64,000 bases of DNA from Micrasema longulum (lineage: Eukaryota; Arthropoda; Insecta; Trichoptera; Brachycentridae): the NCBI GenBank assembly GCA_022494885.1, contig JAGVSM010004545.1, forward strand, positions 1 through 64,000, read 5' to 3'. Under the pieces are notes generated by a model, which saw nothing but the letters and a program-made list of their open reading frames with translations, was not told the origin of the DNA and ran no database searches. Position numbers and translations under genes: made by a program. Shown here piece after piece: positions 32,075 to 43,139 of the stretch; the stretch's first letter is position 1, and each line of letters starts with the position of its first letter.

Positions 32075-32390
32075 ACAAGGAGTCGGATATAATTGATAAG
32101 ATTAAGAACGGTTCTCTGGGATTGTTTGGTCATGTAGAACGAATGGATGACGATAAAATGATAAAACACATATATATCGCAAAAATGAACGGTAACATCG
32201 GACGAAAACGACCAAGGAAGACGTAGCATTATTAGATAAACCAAAATCTTAAGCTTGGTCATGTCAAAAGTAGGTGGAACCGAAAGGCATGTATAAAATA
32301 ATGTATGCCAGGATAGACGTGTGTGGCAGTCCATCATCTCTGTCTACTCCTGTGGGAAAATGACTTGATGGTAGTAGAAGTAGTAGTTCT
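32075..32390 (+). pseudogene. LINE (family a) C-terminus, copy 4
   Basis: SDIIDKIKNGSLGLFGHVER, then GRKRPRKT, and after stops GHVKSRWNRKACIK. The tail gatggtagtagaagtagtag is the family's trinucleotide end. Truncated on the left at about 32070. Confidence 0.8.
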
Positions 32391-33905
32391 GATAGTGATA
32401 GTGAATTAAAATGTTAACGATTTTTGTTGTCATGTCATATTATTTTAAAAAATGAAGGTTCAATAAAAAATAAACAATGTGTAATAAAAAAATCTCGAAT
32501 TAATTTTTATATAAGGAAACCTATTTACCATTCATATTTTCTAGTTTATTTTTTATACGGTACTGCGTGGAACGTATTCGCCGTGCAAAAAAAGGTTGCA
32601 TTCTACATACTCGTGTAATGTAAATTATCTGATAAAAATAAGTTTTATTTATCTTTTTAGTACAATTACTATAACACATTTCTTCAGTTATTTATAACTC
32701 TGTGCACAAAAGACGCAAATGTCGTATTGATGATGTAATAAACACCCCTTCTAAAGGGACGCCTCGAGTAATCTATCAACATGTCACGGGGTTATCACGT
32801 GATATCTTCCCTTACAGATCCCAACAGGGAAAACCTAAAAGGATTGAAACATCTTTTCCTGGAAAAAAAAATCCCTGAATCACCAAAAAACATTATTTTT
32901 GTCGTCATTCCCTTATCTGCACCAACTGGTACACAGGGCACTTCAATTTACAGTGTACACCAAATTGTAACACGCAGCATAATTATTATATCTTTATCAT
33001 TTGCTGAATGAAGGTAAGATTACTAGTCTTATGCTTTAGGGGTTAGTTCAGGGATTATGAAACATTTCAGTGTTCAACCAAATTTTTCTTTAAACATATC
33101 TACATAAAATTATTACATTAATATGAAGTTACTAAGACTGTCTAAGCAAAGGTGTTCTAAGACAGCCAAAGGTTAAAAAAATGTTACTCAAAAAAGCAAT
33201 TGGTCATTTTATTTATTACGTACAGTTATGTTAGATTTATTACAGTTTCCATTACATTAATAATAATCACAGTTTATTACAAAAATATATTTTTTTATCT
33301 ACTGCATGTTTTAGGTTATAGATTTTTCTGGATTATGTGTAGTTCATTATTTATTAGTTTACTATTTTAATGCTGTTCCTCTCCAAAAAAGAGACGAGCT
33401 TTTTGGCTTAGAGAGGGACTTACACTGAGTTAATATTAGGTATAAGCATTTTATGTGGTAAAAATATAATACATTGATATTCCTCATAAGTCCTTTTAAA
33501 TTATCAAGTTGTTTTTTGCAAAGTGTTCCAAACTAAAAATAATAATAAAGTTGTAAGTTTCTTGGTACTCTTTTACTGTAAGTTTACTGGTTGTGTGTTT
33601 ATTAATAAATTGATTGCATATATGTACATAAATAATAAATATGTAGTAATTACCATTGAATCTATATAACACTAGAGCTTTTTAACTTGAATATGGAGTA
33701 TCCTCTGGTTGGATTAGTCTCCATGTTACATAAATCTATCAGCCTATTCAAAGATATATTTTTTTGTGTCGAAAATCATTCACAGTGATGATTTATGTTT
33801 ATGAAAAATAATAAATAAATCATAAAATAAAAGTGTTTACATAGTGAAAACAAAGAATAACTTTGAAATTAACAATTAAATAATACGAGAATTCAAATCA
33901 TTATT
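32391..33905. other. No recognisable gene
   Basis: The ORF at 32781-33011 (plus, 76 codons) is in slightly GC-richer DNA but has no recognised domain. An imperfect hairpin cctctccaaaaaag / ctttttggcttagagagg lies at 33380-33416. Confidence 0.4.
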
Positions 33906-33910
33906 ACGTA

Positions 33911-33987
33911 TCGTCCTGACCCGGAATCGAACCCCGGACCTCAAGCATGCTTGTAAATGCGCCAACAACTAAACCACGGGGAGGATT
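33911..33987 (-). repeat. tRNA-like SINE head (family 1 type)
   Basis: The minus strand reads ccgtggtttagttgttggcg and gaggtccggggttcgattcc. Both A- and B-box-like segments are present, and it is closest to the head at 14917. The acceptor stem is not fully complementary. No family 1 body follows. Confidence 0.6.
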
Positions 33988-34099
33988 TATCTCCTCTCTA
34001 TTTTTTCAATACTGCATTAATTCTTTATTTTGCAATGCATTCAATCTTACGTAATAACTAAATCCCAGGCAGCAGCTATAAATGGTATCTTATGAAATT

Positions 34100-34795
34100 T
34101 CAAATACAGAAGTTTAGGTGCTCTGCAAGGTTCCTATTTAGGTCCCATTTTATTTGCTCTCTCTATTAACGATATAAGTCAGTGCTTTAAGTTTTGAAAG
34201 TTTTTAATTTTTGCTGATAATGCAAAGACTTAAGTCAATGTCAGCGAAATATCAAACTGTGTAAATATCTAAGAAGATTTTGATCGTCTTTTTGATTACT
34301 GTAATAAAATCAATTGTACATTTATACTTCATAATGTTATTCATTGACATTAACTAAAACTAAAACTTTCATCAAACTTAATTACATGATCGAAGATAAT
34401 TCCATATCACGGTGGAATGAGAGAAGAGTCGTGGGAAGTATTCTTTATAGTAGATTACCGTTTAGGTCACATATAAATTCTTTCGTTGAAAAAGCTTCGT
34501 TTTAAGAATTTCCAAACCCTTTTAAAAACATAATACATTGAATACTCCATATTACACTTTTACACGCAGTAACTTGGAGTTTGCATCAGTTGTGTGGAGC
34601 CTTCAATACAATACATACATTGAAAGAATTGAAAATTTCCACTTTTTTTTTTTAAATACCTACCTAAATTATAAAAAGTATAAAACGCTTTGCACCTTCA
34701 GCCAATTTACTAAACAAAATGGATTTTTTACCATTCAAAATAGACGCACTTTATCTGAATTACGCTATTTATATAAATTGTCAAAAAATAATTAA
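34100..34795 (+). pseudogene. Jockey-type LINE RT palm and thumb remnant
   Basis: GALQGSYLGPILFALSINDI (motif 4) is at about 34118-34180 and LIFADNAKT (motif 5 with D to N) at about 34205. From 34538 an open frame reads RSNLEFASVVWSLQYNTYI then ERIENFHFFFLNTYLNYKK and NRRTLSELRYLYKL. The order is as in Jockey-like pol. The Asp to Asn change in the catalytic FADD and many stops show it is dead. Confidence 0.8.
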
Positions 34796-35147
34796 ACCCC
34801 TTAAACCTAGTTTCTTCAATTATTTTTCATGTCCCCTTTCGCGTTATAAGATATATATTTATTTCATCTGCCAGTATGTAGCACTGACTATGCACAACTC
34901 TTTCCTCTCTCGTTCTAGTTTGATTTTTTTTTTTTCATCAATTTTTATATTAAACATGCCCATTCATTTATCAAAAAATAAATAAAGACTCATTCTATCT
35001 GGCTGCGATTCATTTCTACTCGCTTTTTAATGATGTACACGCTTACACAAACCTCAACACTTACTCTCATACAAATACGCATAAACACACCCTCTTACAT
35101 TTATATTACATATACGCAAGCGCGCACACATTTAATAATTTAATATT

Positions 35148-35205
35148 TTATAACCGATCGGTTTCAAAGCTACACAAGCTTCTTTATCAATGTACAATTT
35201 AGTTG
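35148..35205 (-). repeat. PLE-type end with 5-bp stem-II hammerhead-like motif
   Basis: The minus strand reads cattgataaagaagcttgtg then tagctttgaaaccgatcggt. agct..agct pairs perfectly before GAAAC. ACCGATCGGT is self-complementary. The CUGANGA strand is degraded (uugauaa). Confidence 0.55.
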
Positions 35206-35393
35206 TACCTAATTTATTGTTTTATCTTCGAATTCGGTTGGCAATAAAATACATTCTCGACATCTACATCTTGCAACATGGAACATTTATGCAACATCTT
35301 TTAAATCACTACTATGCAATATATTTTTAAATAAAATCCCCACTAAGTTCTTAATGGCAATCATTATTCAACTAAATCATTACATATTTTATC

Positions 35394-36765
35394 ATACTCA
35401 CGCAACTCCCGATTTAAATTCAACTATGCCGTGCTGTGCCATTTTAAAGTGTAAAAAAGCTGCGGGGATCAACAAAAAACAGGATAGGATCATATTTCAT
35501 TTACACATTTTTTGCACTACAACAGGCCAGGAGGCCCAATTACAGTGGTGAATTACATCACAGAACACCTAGGCTTGAGAAAAATCACATTTAATTTTTT
35601 GTGTCCTCTCCGGGAATCGAACCCGGAACCTTCCGTTTGTGAGCCAAGCATCTTGACCACTACACCACGGGGGGCGCCGTATTCATTTGTATGTAACAAA
35701 TGCATGTGTAAGTAGTTAATGCATTACTAAAAAAAAATAGGTTTCTACCTGCCAGATTGACATTTTGTTAGTTTTACCAGGATAGTAAATTTTATGACGC
35801 TACTTTTTATTCATAAGAACATTGGTTTTAATTGATTTAGTGGAGTTTTAGCGTCCCTGCTGATGAAAGAAGAAAAATGGAGGGGATAAAAACAATTCAA
35901 AAAATACGGCAAGATGAATTTTGGAAACCAACAAAGCGAAGCATAATTTGCTCATAATTTGCATAATAAGCATTTTGAGGAGAAATATTTTTATGACACA
36001 AAAGGTCATTAATCTAAATGTAAAACTCTTATGATTAGTTCTGTTTTTTAAAAGACAATATTTTAAAAAGCTTTCTCAACAAAAGGAAAACTAAAACTAT
36101 CGGGTACTGTATTGATTTAAAAGGGTATTATTTATAGGAATTAGGAAATTGGTAAAAAAAATTACTGAATTCTTCCTTCAAAAAAAGTCGTTGATGTCTT
36201 TCTTTCAAAAATAATTAAATGGCTTTCTTTTGGACAGGGCATAAACATTGGATTTCTTTCTCTTTTATACAATATTCTTTGAAACCAGCACCTCGGTATC
36301 TATCTAAGAATTTAATTAAATTTTCCAATCATGGACTAGCACTTTGCTCATCTAATGAGAGAACTTACAAAAATTAGACCTCTCGTATTAAACAACGCCG
36401 TGCTAGACATTTGACCGACATTATCTTTAAAACATCAAATATTATTAACATGACATAAAAATATCCGTTTTATGTAGAATAAAGCTTGATTTATTTTTTA
36501 AAGTCAAAGATTATTAATTCAATTACTCTTATCTAATGACCCTTTTCCTATCTACTTTGTTGTGTCAGTCAATTTTTTCACGTGTACAAAAAGATTTTAG
36601 AGATTAGAGATTACCTTTTTTTAAAATATAATTATCTTACATTTGTGTTATAGTTATATTTTTTGCGATCTGGCAACATTACGTGGTGAATTTGAGCATG
36701 CACGCGGCTAAAGTAGGGCAAAGTGGTGGGATTTTTGGACGCATTCCGATGTTTTCTATGAATGA
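35394..36765 (+). mobile_element. THAP-domain DNA transposon relative, longest copy, split by a SINE
   Basis: An ATG at 35426 opens MPCCAILKCKKAAGINKKQD then RIIFHLH, the first half of a THAP zinc finger (Met-Pro, Cys, Cys, FH). A SINE (35521-35680) interrupts it. Around 35905-36000 the sequence reads DEFWKPTKRSIICS and, after stops, KHFEEKYFYDTKG. This supplies the W-P-(S)-ICS-HF half with the second Cys and the His. The 36340-36765 part (ctcatctaatgagagaactt, aaaaatatccgttttatgta) matches copies 1 and 2. The left TIR is missing and the right one is degraded. Sequence 35820-36340 is absent from the shorter copies. The catalytic domain is not recognisable. Confidence 0.75.
35521..35680 (-). 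repeat. SINE family 2, tRNA-headed, nested in the THAP element
   Basis: The minus strand has a good A-box region (gtggtgtagtggtcaagatg) and B-box (ccgggttcgattcccgg), followed by acacaaaaaattaaatgtga, ctcaagcctaggtgttctg and tgggcctcctggcc. Related copies lie at 60930-61074 (minus), 52491-52635 (plus) and 40070-40214 (plus). Confidence 0.85.
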
Positions 36766-37540
36766 ATATTATTCTCCATATTTGTCATTTTCAAATGTCA
36801 GTTGTGTTGTTATTGTGTTACCCTCATAAAATATATAAAATTAAAAAAAACTAAAATTAAATAAAGAAAGTTCTAAAAAACAAAGCGGTTTTATTTTTGT
36901 TTTTATTATCATAAATATGTAGATTTGTTTTCTTTATTTTAAGGTAAATTTTTATAACCGACGATTTTTATGCTATTTTTTTTCATTTTCTTACAATTTT
37001 TTAATTTTAAAAGCCTTTTAGCTTTTTTTCATTGATTATTTTTAAACAAGTTTTTGTGGCTTGTTTACAATACACTGCATGCTGTGAACATTTATTATAA
37101 AGAGTTACGTAGAATAGTATATATTAAACTATCCTGTATGTAATCTAAGCACGTATGTCTAATTGTTTGTCACTGTCCTTTGATAAAATAAATAAACACA
37201 ATTTGATATAAATAGCCTACTTTACCGAAATTAAAGTAGTGTTCTTTAAAAAGAATTAGGGTCAGTAAAACTGATAAAAGTTTTATATTGTATACTCTTT
37301 CTAAGGAAAATCGCGAATAGGGCGCTTACGTTGTTTTTCGTGACATCGAGTAATAAAAATTTATACCATAATAAATTCTAAAACTGAAAATAAATTTTAA
37401 TTATAATTAATAGGTAGTACCTTAGTTTACCTCCCCAAGTCTTTTTTAGTGTTGAAGCTTTACTTCAGAATTAAAATGAAAAATACCCTTTGAAAATTTT
37501 TCTTTTTCCTCAACTATTTTTATTTATAAAAATATATTTT
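36766..37540. other. No recognisable feature
   Basis: AT-rich, with no ORF or repeat match noted. Confidence 0.45.
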
Positions 37541-37630
37541 TCGTGAATTCGCAAATGCGATGAAACCCGTCATCGGTTATTTCAGATTTATGGATTATAG
37601 TGTCACCATTCTTTTATTTATATAATAAAT
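37541..37630 (+). repeat. PLE terminal end (family A)
   Basis: gaattcgcaaatgcgatgaa then acccgtcatcggttatttc and the end tttatttatataataaat. It aligns along its length with 15392-15489, including the final 25 bases. gcg..gcg/GAAAC is retained, while the upstream hammerhead strand is lost. Confidence 0.65.
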
Positions 37631-37684
37631 AATCATTTTTCTCTAACAAACTTGAATTTTTCATTTCTTCAGTAAAAAAATATT

Positions 37685-37850
37685 TGCGATTTCCCGTCTC
37701 ATAGTTTAATGGTCACCGCATTTGCCAATGCATATGCAAAAAGTCTCGGGTTTGATTTCATAAAGGGAATAATACGTTAAACCTCTACTTTAGAGGCTTG
37801 TCAGCTGGTAGGCAAGAGGAAATAAAAAATACACCACATCATCCTAAACA
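37685..37850 (+). repeat. SINE family 4 with tRNA-like head
   Basis: The tRNA-like head is gtctcatagtttaatggtca with B-box-like cgggtttgatttc, then a body (tactttagaggcttgtcagc, aaaatacaccacatcatcct) shared with 24970-25090. Confidence 0.6.
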
Positions 37851-37904
37851 ATTGAATTTGAAGTTTTCGAGAAAAGAACTGGAGAAGTTAAAAATTAAAA
37901 AATG

Positions 37905-38040
37905 ACCAAATGTGTTGTGTTGTCTAATTTGATTTCCGTTTTATAATAGTCAGTTATTTACAACTCGTTGAAAATGGCAACAAAAAATTTTAACATTTGG
38001 GTAAATTATAAGAACGCTAATTTTTTCTTTATTAAAATAA
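37905..38040 (+). repeat. SINE family 3, body only
   Basis: ataatagtcagttatttaca, actcgttgaaaatggcaaca and gggtaaattataagaacgct match the body of 30671-30850. The tRNA-like head is missing. Confidence 0.65.
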
Positions 38041-39120
38041 AATGTATGTATAAATCTATATAATATAAATAAATGTAGATAAAATCTCGTTGAGTGAAGT
38101 GTGGCAAACTTTGTTTCAGTAATACACACTTATTGATTCCACTGACATTTTTTTAGTAAAATTGTTTCTAAATATTCTCTATTAAGAAGGATGGCAGCCT
38201 GAAATAATAATTGATGGAAGAAAAAACAGGCCCATGTGTTTTCTCTTCCTTTCCGCAAAAATGTGAATGATACCGTAGACATTTTCTCTTTAAAATTAAT
38301 GAATGGTAAGTCAGCCAGAATCATAAAACAGCTTTTTCATGTTTTCATGGCTCGGTGAAGACAACTTTGTATTACGAGTATCTACGTTTTTTTCTATGGT
38401 CTAACGCGTTGGCTGTTTCACGGGAAAACTTTCAAAAACAAATTAAAATCGAATTCAATTGAGTCCGCTTTGCAGAAGTGAAAAATTTTATATTAGGTTT
38501 GGTTCTCGCCATTCTGATTTTCCTTCGTTATTTTTTAGCTCTGATGTTAACTATAAAACAAATTAATGCATTGACTGTTTAAAGGTATAAGAAAAAGTTA
38601 TTTGAATTTCATTTAGTTGATAATTTAAAAAAATCTCGTATATTTACTTTCATTTTACTTTGGTAATTAAATCCGATTATATATATAATTCATTAAATAT
38701 TTGTTTTTCTCAAAAAGGTACTTACTCTAAAACTGGTTAATTTTTAAAATATACACAGGTAATTAAAAATGTATTTTTAATGCTTAGAACAGTTACAACC
38801 CGAAAGTGTTTTAAAAAAAATAAAAAAATTATGTAAATAGAAAACTGTAATTATTTATGTAATCCACGTAAGTTAATAAAAGTAACATTTTCGTCAAAAT
38901 GAGATACTTTATCTTACCTTTTTTTGTTCAACTCTATTATCCATTTTGACAAAAACGTAATATTTATTTGACGTTTTTTTCACTGGCTTTTTACACCGTA
39001 AAAAGTTCAACGGTCAACACTAATAAAAATTTGAAAGTGTTTTATTCTAAGTAAGTTTCAAATGTTACACACTTATCTTTAAAAAAACATTTAATTGCAT
39101 ATCAAACCTTGATTTAATAC
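38041..39120. other. No recognisable transposon or gene upstream of the H4-like 3' end
   Basis: AT-rich DNA. The minus ORF 38130-38324 has no recognisable domain. Nothing here matches the repeat families elsewhere in the window, so the H4-like gene lies in what looks like low-copy sequence. Confidence 0.45.
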
Positions 39121-39126
39121 TGTACA

Positions 39127-39132
39127 TTTATT
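39127..39132 (-). promoter_or_regulatory. Poly(A) signal AATAAA for the H4-like gene
   Basis: The minus strand reads AATAAA about 197 nt past the stop codon. Together with the absence of a stem-loop ending it suggests polyadenylated, replication-independent expression, if the gene is expressed. Confidence 0.4.
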
Positions 39133-39328
39133 ACAAAAAACTATTTAACTGGACAAATTACAATAATAAAAAAAACTGAATCCCATAGGATGACACAAAT
39201 ATGTATTACATTCGATTGTTATGATTCTTATCAATTTTCACCATGAGCATAAAAACTACAGTTCTACAATGGGCGTAAATTTGAAAATAACGGCACCCAG
39301 TATTAAACATTGGAGGTAGGTAGTATTT

Positions 39329-39637
39329 TTAATGTGTTACAAAGCCACGTGTGCCTCTTCCATGACGTTCAAGGGATCTGTTGATGTCAATAGTGCTAAC
39401 CGTATTCTTTGTGGTGAATTTAGAGTAGATGACGGCGTCCCTAATGACTTTTCTTAGAAATTTCTTTAGTTCTATCTGAAATTCTTTGTATAATGGGATC
39501 ATCATTCGCCTTATCCCGGATCTTCGAGCCACACGACAAATATCTAATCGTTTTATTCTTTCAACACTGTTTCTGATCATCTTCCTGGAAGACACTGTGA
39601 TTCTTTGACAACAACCCGTTTTTTTGCAACCAGGCAT
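39329..39637 (-). CDS. Divergent histone H4-like protein, 102 aa, intact
   Basis: By family, H4 is the arginine-rich core histone that pairs with H3 in the nucleosome. Seen here: one uninterrupted frame from ATG (context aaccaacATG) to TAA. From residue 18 on it aligns with canonical animal H4 without a gap. By hand I count 33 identities in 84 positions, concentrated in RxARRxGxxR, KxFLxxVIRDAVxY, TV--D and L-R-GR--GF, which are histone-fold helices and the L1/L2 loops. Canonical H4 is nearly invariant, so this is extreme divergence. The N-tail is two residues shorter and reads PGCKKTGCCQRITVSS: the GKGGKGLGKGG pattern and most acetylatable lysines are gone, and several cysteines appear (canonical animal H4 has none). 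The Arg-Lys pair matching R19-K20 is kept. No histone 3' stem-loop is seen; AATAAA lies about 200 nt downstream. G+C is visibly higher than in the flanks. It could be a germline-type variant, an expressed retrocopy or a decaying pseudogene still open. Confidence 0.8.
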   Translation of the reverse strand: MPGCKKTGCCQRITVSSRKMIRNSVERIKRLDICRVARRSGIRRMMIPLYKEFQIELKKFLRKVIRDAVIYSKFTTKNTVSTIDINRSLERHGRGTRGFVTH

Positions 39638-39658
39638 GTTGGTTCTTCAAAATATCAA

Positions 39659-39672
39659 CTGCAAATCAAGAA
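39659..39672 (-). promoter_or_regulatory. Possible 3' splice site just upstream of the H4-like ATG
   Basis: The minus strand reads ttcttgatttgcag, an acceptable acceptor, ending 21 bases before the ATG. A 5'-UTR intron is possible. The pyrimidine tract is weak and no donor has been identified. Confidence 0.2.
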
Positions 39673-40069
39673 TGAATCCAAAAACTTGTATAATTTCAAC
39701 TATTTATCCGATGAAAAATAATTTCTTCACTTTTACTATTTAGAAACTGTCGTTATCCAGAAGTTGCTTTTGTTTTTGAAAGGAATGATTTTGTTTTTTT
39801 AAACGAGTTTTATTTGGTTATTTACAAATAGGTAGGTTTTGATTTTTTAAGGAACCTCAGTGCTACAGGAAATTGGATATAGAAAATGTTTTCTTTCACT
39901 TGGTACAAATTTTTGACAAAAGTAAAATTATTTAAAAAAATTGAAAGACGAAGTTATTCGAAAATGTGTGAAAAAATTAATAAATATACGTTTTGATAAT
40001 AATGAACTTCTTTAAAATATCATAGGTTTTGGTTAACAGCTGTTTATAACAGCCGATCATTTATGTGTT

Positions 40070-40214
40070 GTAATAAATTTCCGGGATTTCAGGAAGCCAT
40101 GTTTAGCGTGTTTTTAAATGTACGGGGTTCTCTTTAATTTAATGTGGTTTTTGTCAAGCCTGGGTATTCTGTGCTAAAATGTATCACTGTAATTGGGTCT
40201 CCTGGCCGGTTCGG
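40070..40214 (+). repeat. SINE family 2, diverged copy
   Basis: The body aatttaatgtggtttttgtc, aagcctgggtattctgtg and cactgtaattgggtctcctg matches the minus strand of 35521-35680. The tRNA-like head (gtacggggttctc) is badly eroded. Confidence 0.6.
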
Positions 40215-42035
40215 CTTTTTTTTATAAATGTCTACTCAACTCACAGACGACGGATGACAACTCGTTTTTTTAGTCATAGCTATCATGAAAATACGTAACA
40301 ATTTTTTTAAATTATGTTTGATAGTTTATTAACAAATAAGAAAAAGCTGAACTTTCTCATTGGCAATATCAACGTGAATTTTCAAACTCTCATCTGATTT
40401 TGGGTGTGAATAGTTCATTTTTAAAGGCAACGAAAACAGTATCAATATTTTTTATTCTGTTTGATATTCACTCTGAATTTTATTCCTGTAGTGTTTATTA
40501 TTGACTATTATTAGTTTTGTATTCTATCAGGACAGGTGTCACCGACATTGGCAATCACTTCTTTATAGTGATATGCTGGGAAATTTTTATCAAAGTGGTT
40601 TCCTGTTGCCTTTTTTGATTGGTTTTCTGGAGGGGTCGCCTTCCCTTAGCTGGGTGGGTCCCAATGTTTTGACGCCAGACATTTGTCATTCCCCGTCGCA
40701 CTATCTGCTATGATACTGTTGGTTATATCAGTGGCCATATTGTCCAAGGTCCCTGGTATTACTACAAATATTAAGGAGTCTGTCTTATCGTGACACTATC
40801 GAATCATGCTTTCCAGCAAGACATGTTCCATCATGACCATATCGACCATTAGAATCTCAATTTTTTTATGAAGGAATATTAATTTACAGGTTTTTGTAAT
40901 AAACTTTATCTTAAACTCTTTATAGGATATTTGATTTGCTAACTGAAAAAATACTTATAAAATAATATTATGTACGGCGTTTGTTATAGAAAATTGCCGC
41001 ATTGTTAGTAAAATACCACGATTTTCTTTATGTCAGAAAATGTTTAAATGAAAAGCGTATAATATGTGTTGTATCTTGAGTAATAATTTAAGGAAAGTAT
41101 GTTTATAAAAGCCCTTATAACGAGACCGTTTACAATTTATTCCCCCATAAAGACGGATAAGGAGGTTCTCCCATAATTTTCAGAACATTATGGTGGCTCG
41201 GCCGTGGCAATTATTCCATCCGAAACTGGCTTGCTTATGGTTATTACACCTTAGTGTTAAGTTATGAAAATCATTACGTCATATCAATCATTATTAAAGC
41301 GAATGCGGATATCGAAAGTTTCAAATCGCCAATATATTAGACTAGGAAATATATTATAGTTTTCAACGAGCACCTAACGATGATGAATTACTAAACGGGA
41401 TACTTACTCACTTCTCAGATAGGGGCTTGCTTTAAGTTAAGTGTTTCCTTAACCCTACTTGCGATAAGATATATTGTTGAAGCAAATTTCCAGATCGTTC
41501 ATTTATACTGTAAATGCATAGATACTTATTTGATATCTTCAAATCAAATGATTGATTGTGCTTCATTTTATTTATATATCTACCGCAAAAGTCATTGAAA
41601 AGTGACGCAACATAAAAATTTGAGCATGTATTGGTTTACCCATGATGATAGACTTACTCGTATTTATGTATTTTAAATTTTACTATTCTATAAAAATATA
41701 TATATTTATACTCCATTGTATCTCTGTTCTGTATTTAGGTGAGATAAATTCATAATTCAATAAGTTGTGCATGTGTTTTTTTTATATCCAAATTTTTTTT
41801 TTTTGCAAAATTTCTAGAAGTTTATGCTATTCTCACTTGAAAATTCCCTAATACGATAGATTGAGAGATGACAAGAGAGAAACAGCATTATGATTAATTA
41901 AATTTTTGTATATTATGGAAAATAATATACATGTTACAATCGGTAGACGTAAATGCAAAAAAAAACTGATTTTTAAATAAAAAGACTAATAGCAATATGT
42001 ATTTATTTATTAACGTCTAAAGGGCTTTTACATAT
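40215..42035. other. No recognisable gene
   Basis: Contains a GC-richer patch at 40535-40770 (plus ORF 40501-40713, no known domain) and another at 41120-41240. Neither matches other parts of the window. 42001-42035 resembles the LINE-tail sequence at 13330-13425. Confidence 0.4.
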
Positions 42036-42039
42036 ACAG

Positions 42040-42250
42040 TGGGAATAAACGTTTCATCATCATCATTCTATGTCGGCTCCCTAGTTGGAGCATACGGTGT
42101 CCACAAAGATTCTCCAAACGTCTATGTCGACTGACAGCTCTTGTGTATCCTCCCAAGTCAGGTTCGCGTCCCGTAGTTCTGATTCTAACTGCCGACAAAC
42201 AGTCAGCAGTGGACTTCCAGGACGTCGAGAACCTGATGCCTTGTAAAGTA
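42040..42250 (-). pseudogene. RTE-like LINE extreme 3' end with ATGATG tail
   Basis: The minus strand reads SGSRRPGSPLLTVCRQLESE, LRDANLTWEDTQELSVDID then VWRIFVDTVCS, followed by gaatgatgatgatgaaacg. RRPG-P-LTW / L---LTWE---ELA-DR--WR is the RTE-type C-terminus. The key W and R of the usual DR--WR are partly changed, so it is a relic. Truncated on the right at about 42250. Confidence 0.7.
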
Positions 42251-42600
42251 GGCAGACGTGAAAAAAGCATACACACAATTTAAAACCAAAAAAAATAAAT
42301 GAAAAATAAATTAAACAAATATTAGAAACTTAATTATTATTCCAAAATTTTCGAAGTAATTGGTTCATGAAGTTTGATAAAATTATGGCAAATACATTTA
42401 ATATGACCACTATCATAGATTTCATATAAAGCTTAAAGTACATAAAATGTTTAGTTATCAGGAAAACAAATTTCTTCATATTGTTTATTGTTTTAGAATT
42501 AACTTTTCGGCACATTACACATACATTAAGGATATACTTTAAAAAAGAAACTTAGTATGTATAAATATAGATCTATATACTACATATGACTTTAAGATTA

Positions 42601-42656
42601 TTTATAACGCAACTAGTTTCAGGTCTTCTGAATTACCCATCTTCGGGTGTAAATAT
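42601..42656 (-). repeat. PLE-type end with hammerhead-like motif
   Basis: The minus strand reads acccgaagatgggtaattca then gaagacctgaaactagttgc. gggt..acct pairs as stem II before GAAAC, and actagt is self-complementary. The core is CCGAAGA instead of CUGAAGA. Confidence 0.55.
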
Positions 42657-43139
42657 AAACTTAAATGTCATTATACAAAATAGTAATAAGATACAAATAG
42701 GGTTGGATGGAGACGATGAAAAGATAAGGCCAGGGTAAAGTGGAGGGGGTAAGGTAGGGTTTTTATTTTCTATTTATTGGAAATATTGAAAGCACGGGTG
42801 AAGAATTTTGGATTACAATATTATTAATAATTAGAGTTTAGTCAGAATTTTTTTTTGGTATTTTGTATTTTTAAAATTGTTTAGTAACAGAATGTAACAG
42901 TTTAATTTTATACTATTATATATTTTTTAGAAATCGCAATTTGAAAATTTGGAGACGAAGGAAAAATGAAGTTTTTGTGATTTGGAGGTTTTATGTACAC
43001 GCATACAATAAAATGAACTCATGTCTAATAAATTCCATTGGCTGATGCATTTTTTAAAATATGAAAGGTTTTTAATGAGGCAGGGTGACTAAAAGTGACT
43101 TTTGTTTATTTATGATCTGAACAATGCAAGCTATAGGAG

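Noticed and set aside
35600..35680. tRNA gene (good A and B boxes)
   Set aside because: The adjoining body recurs with the head at three other places in the window, which makes it a SINE.
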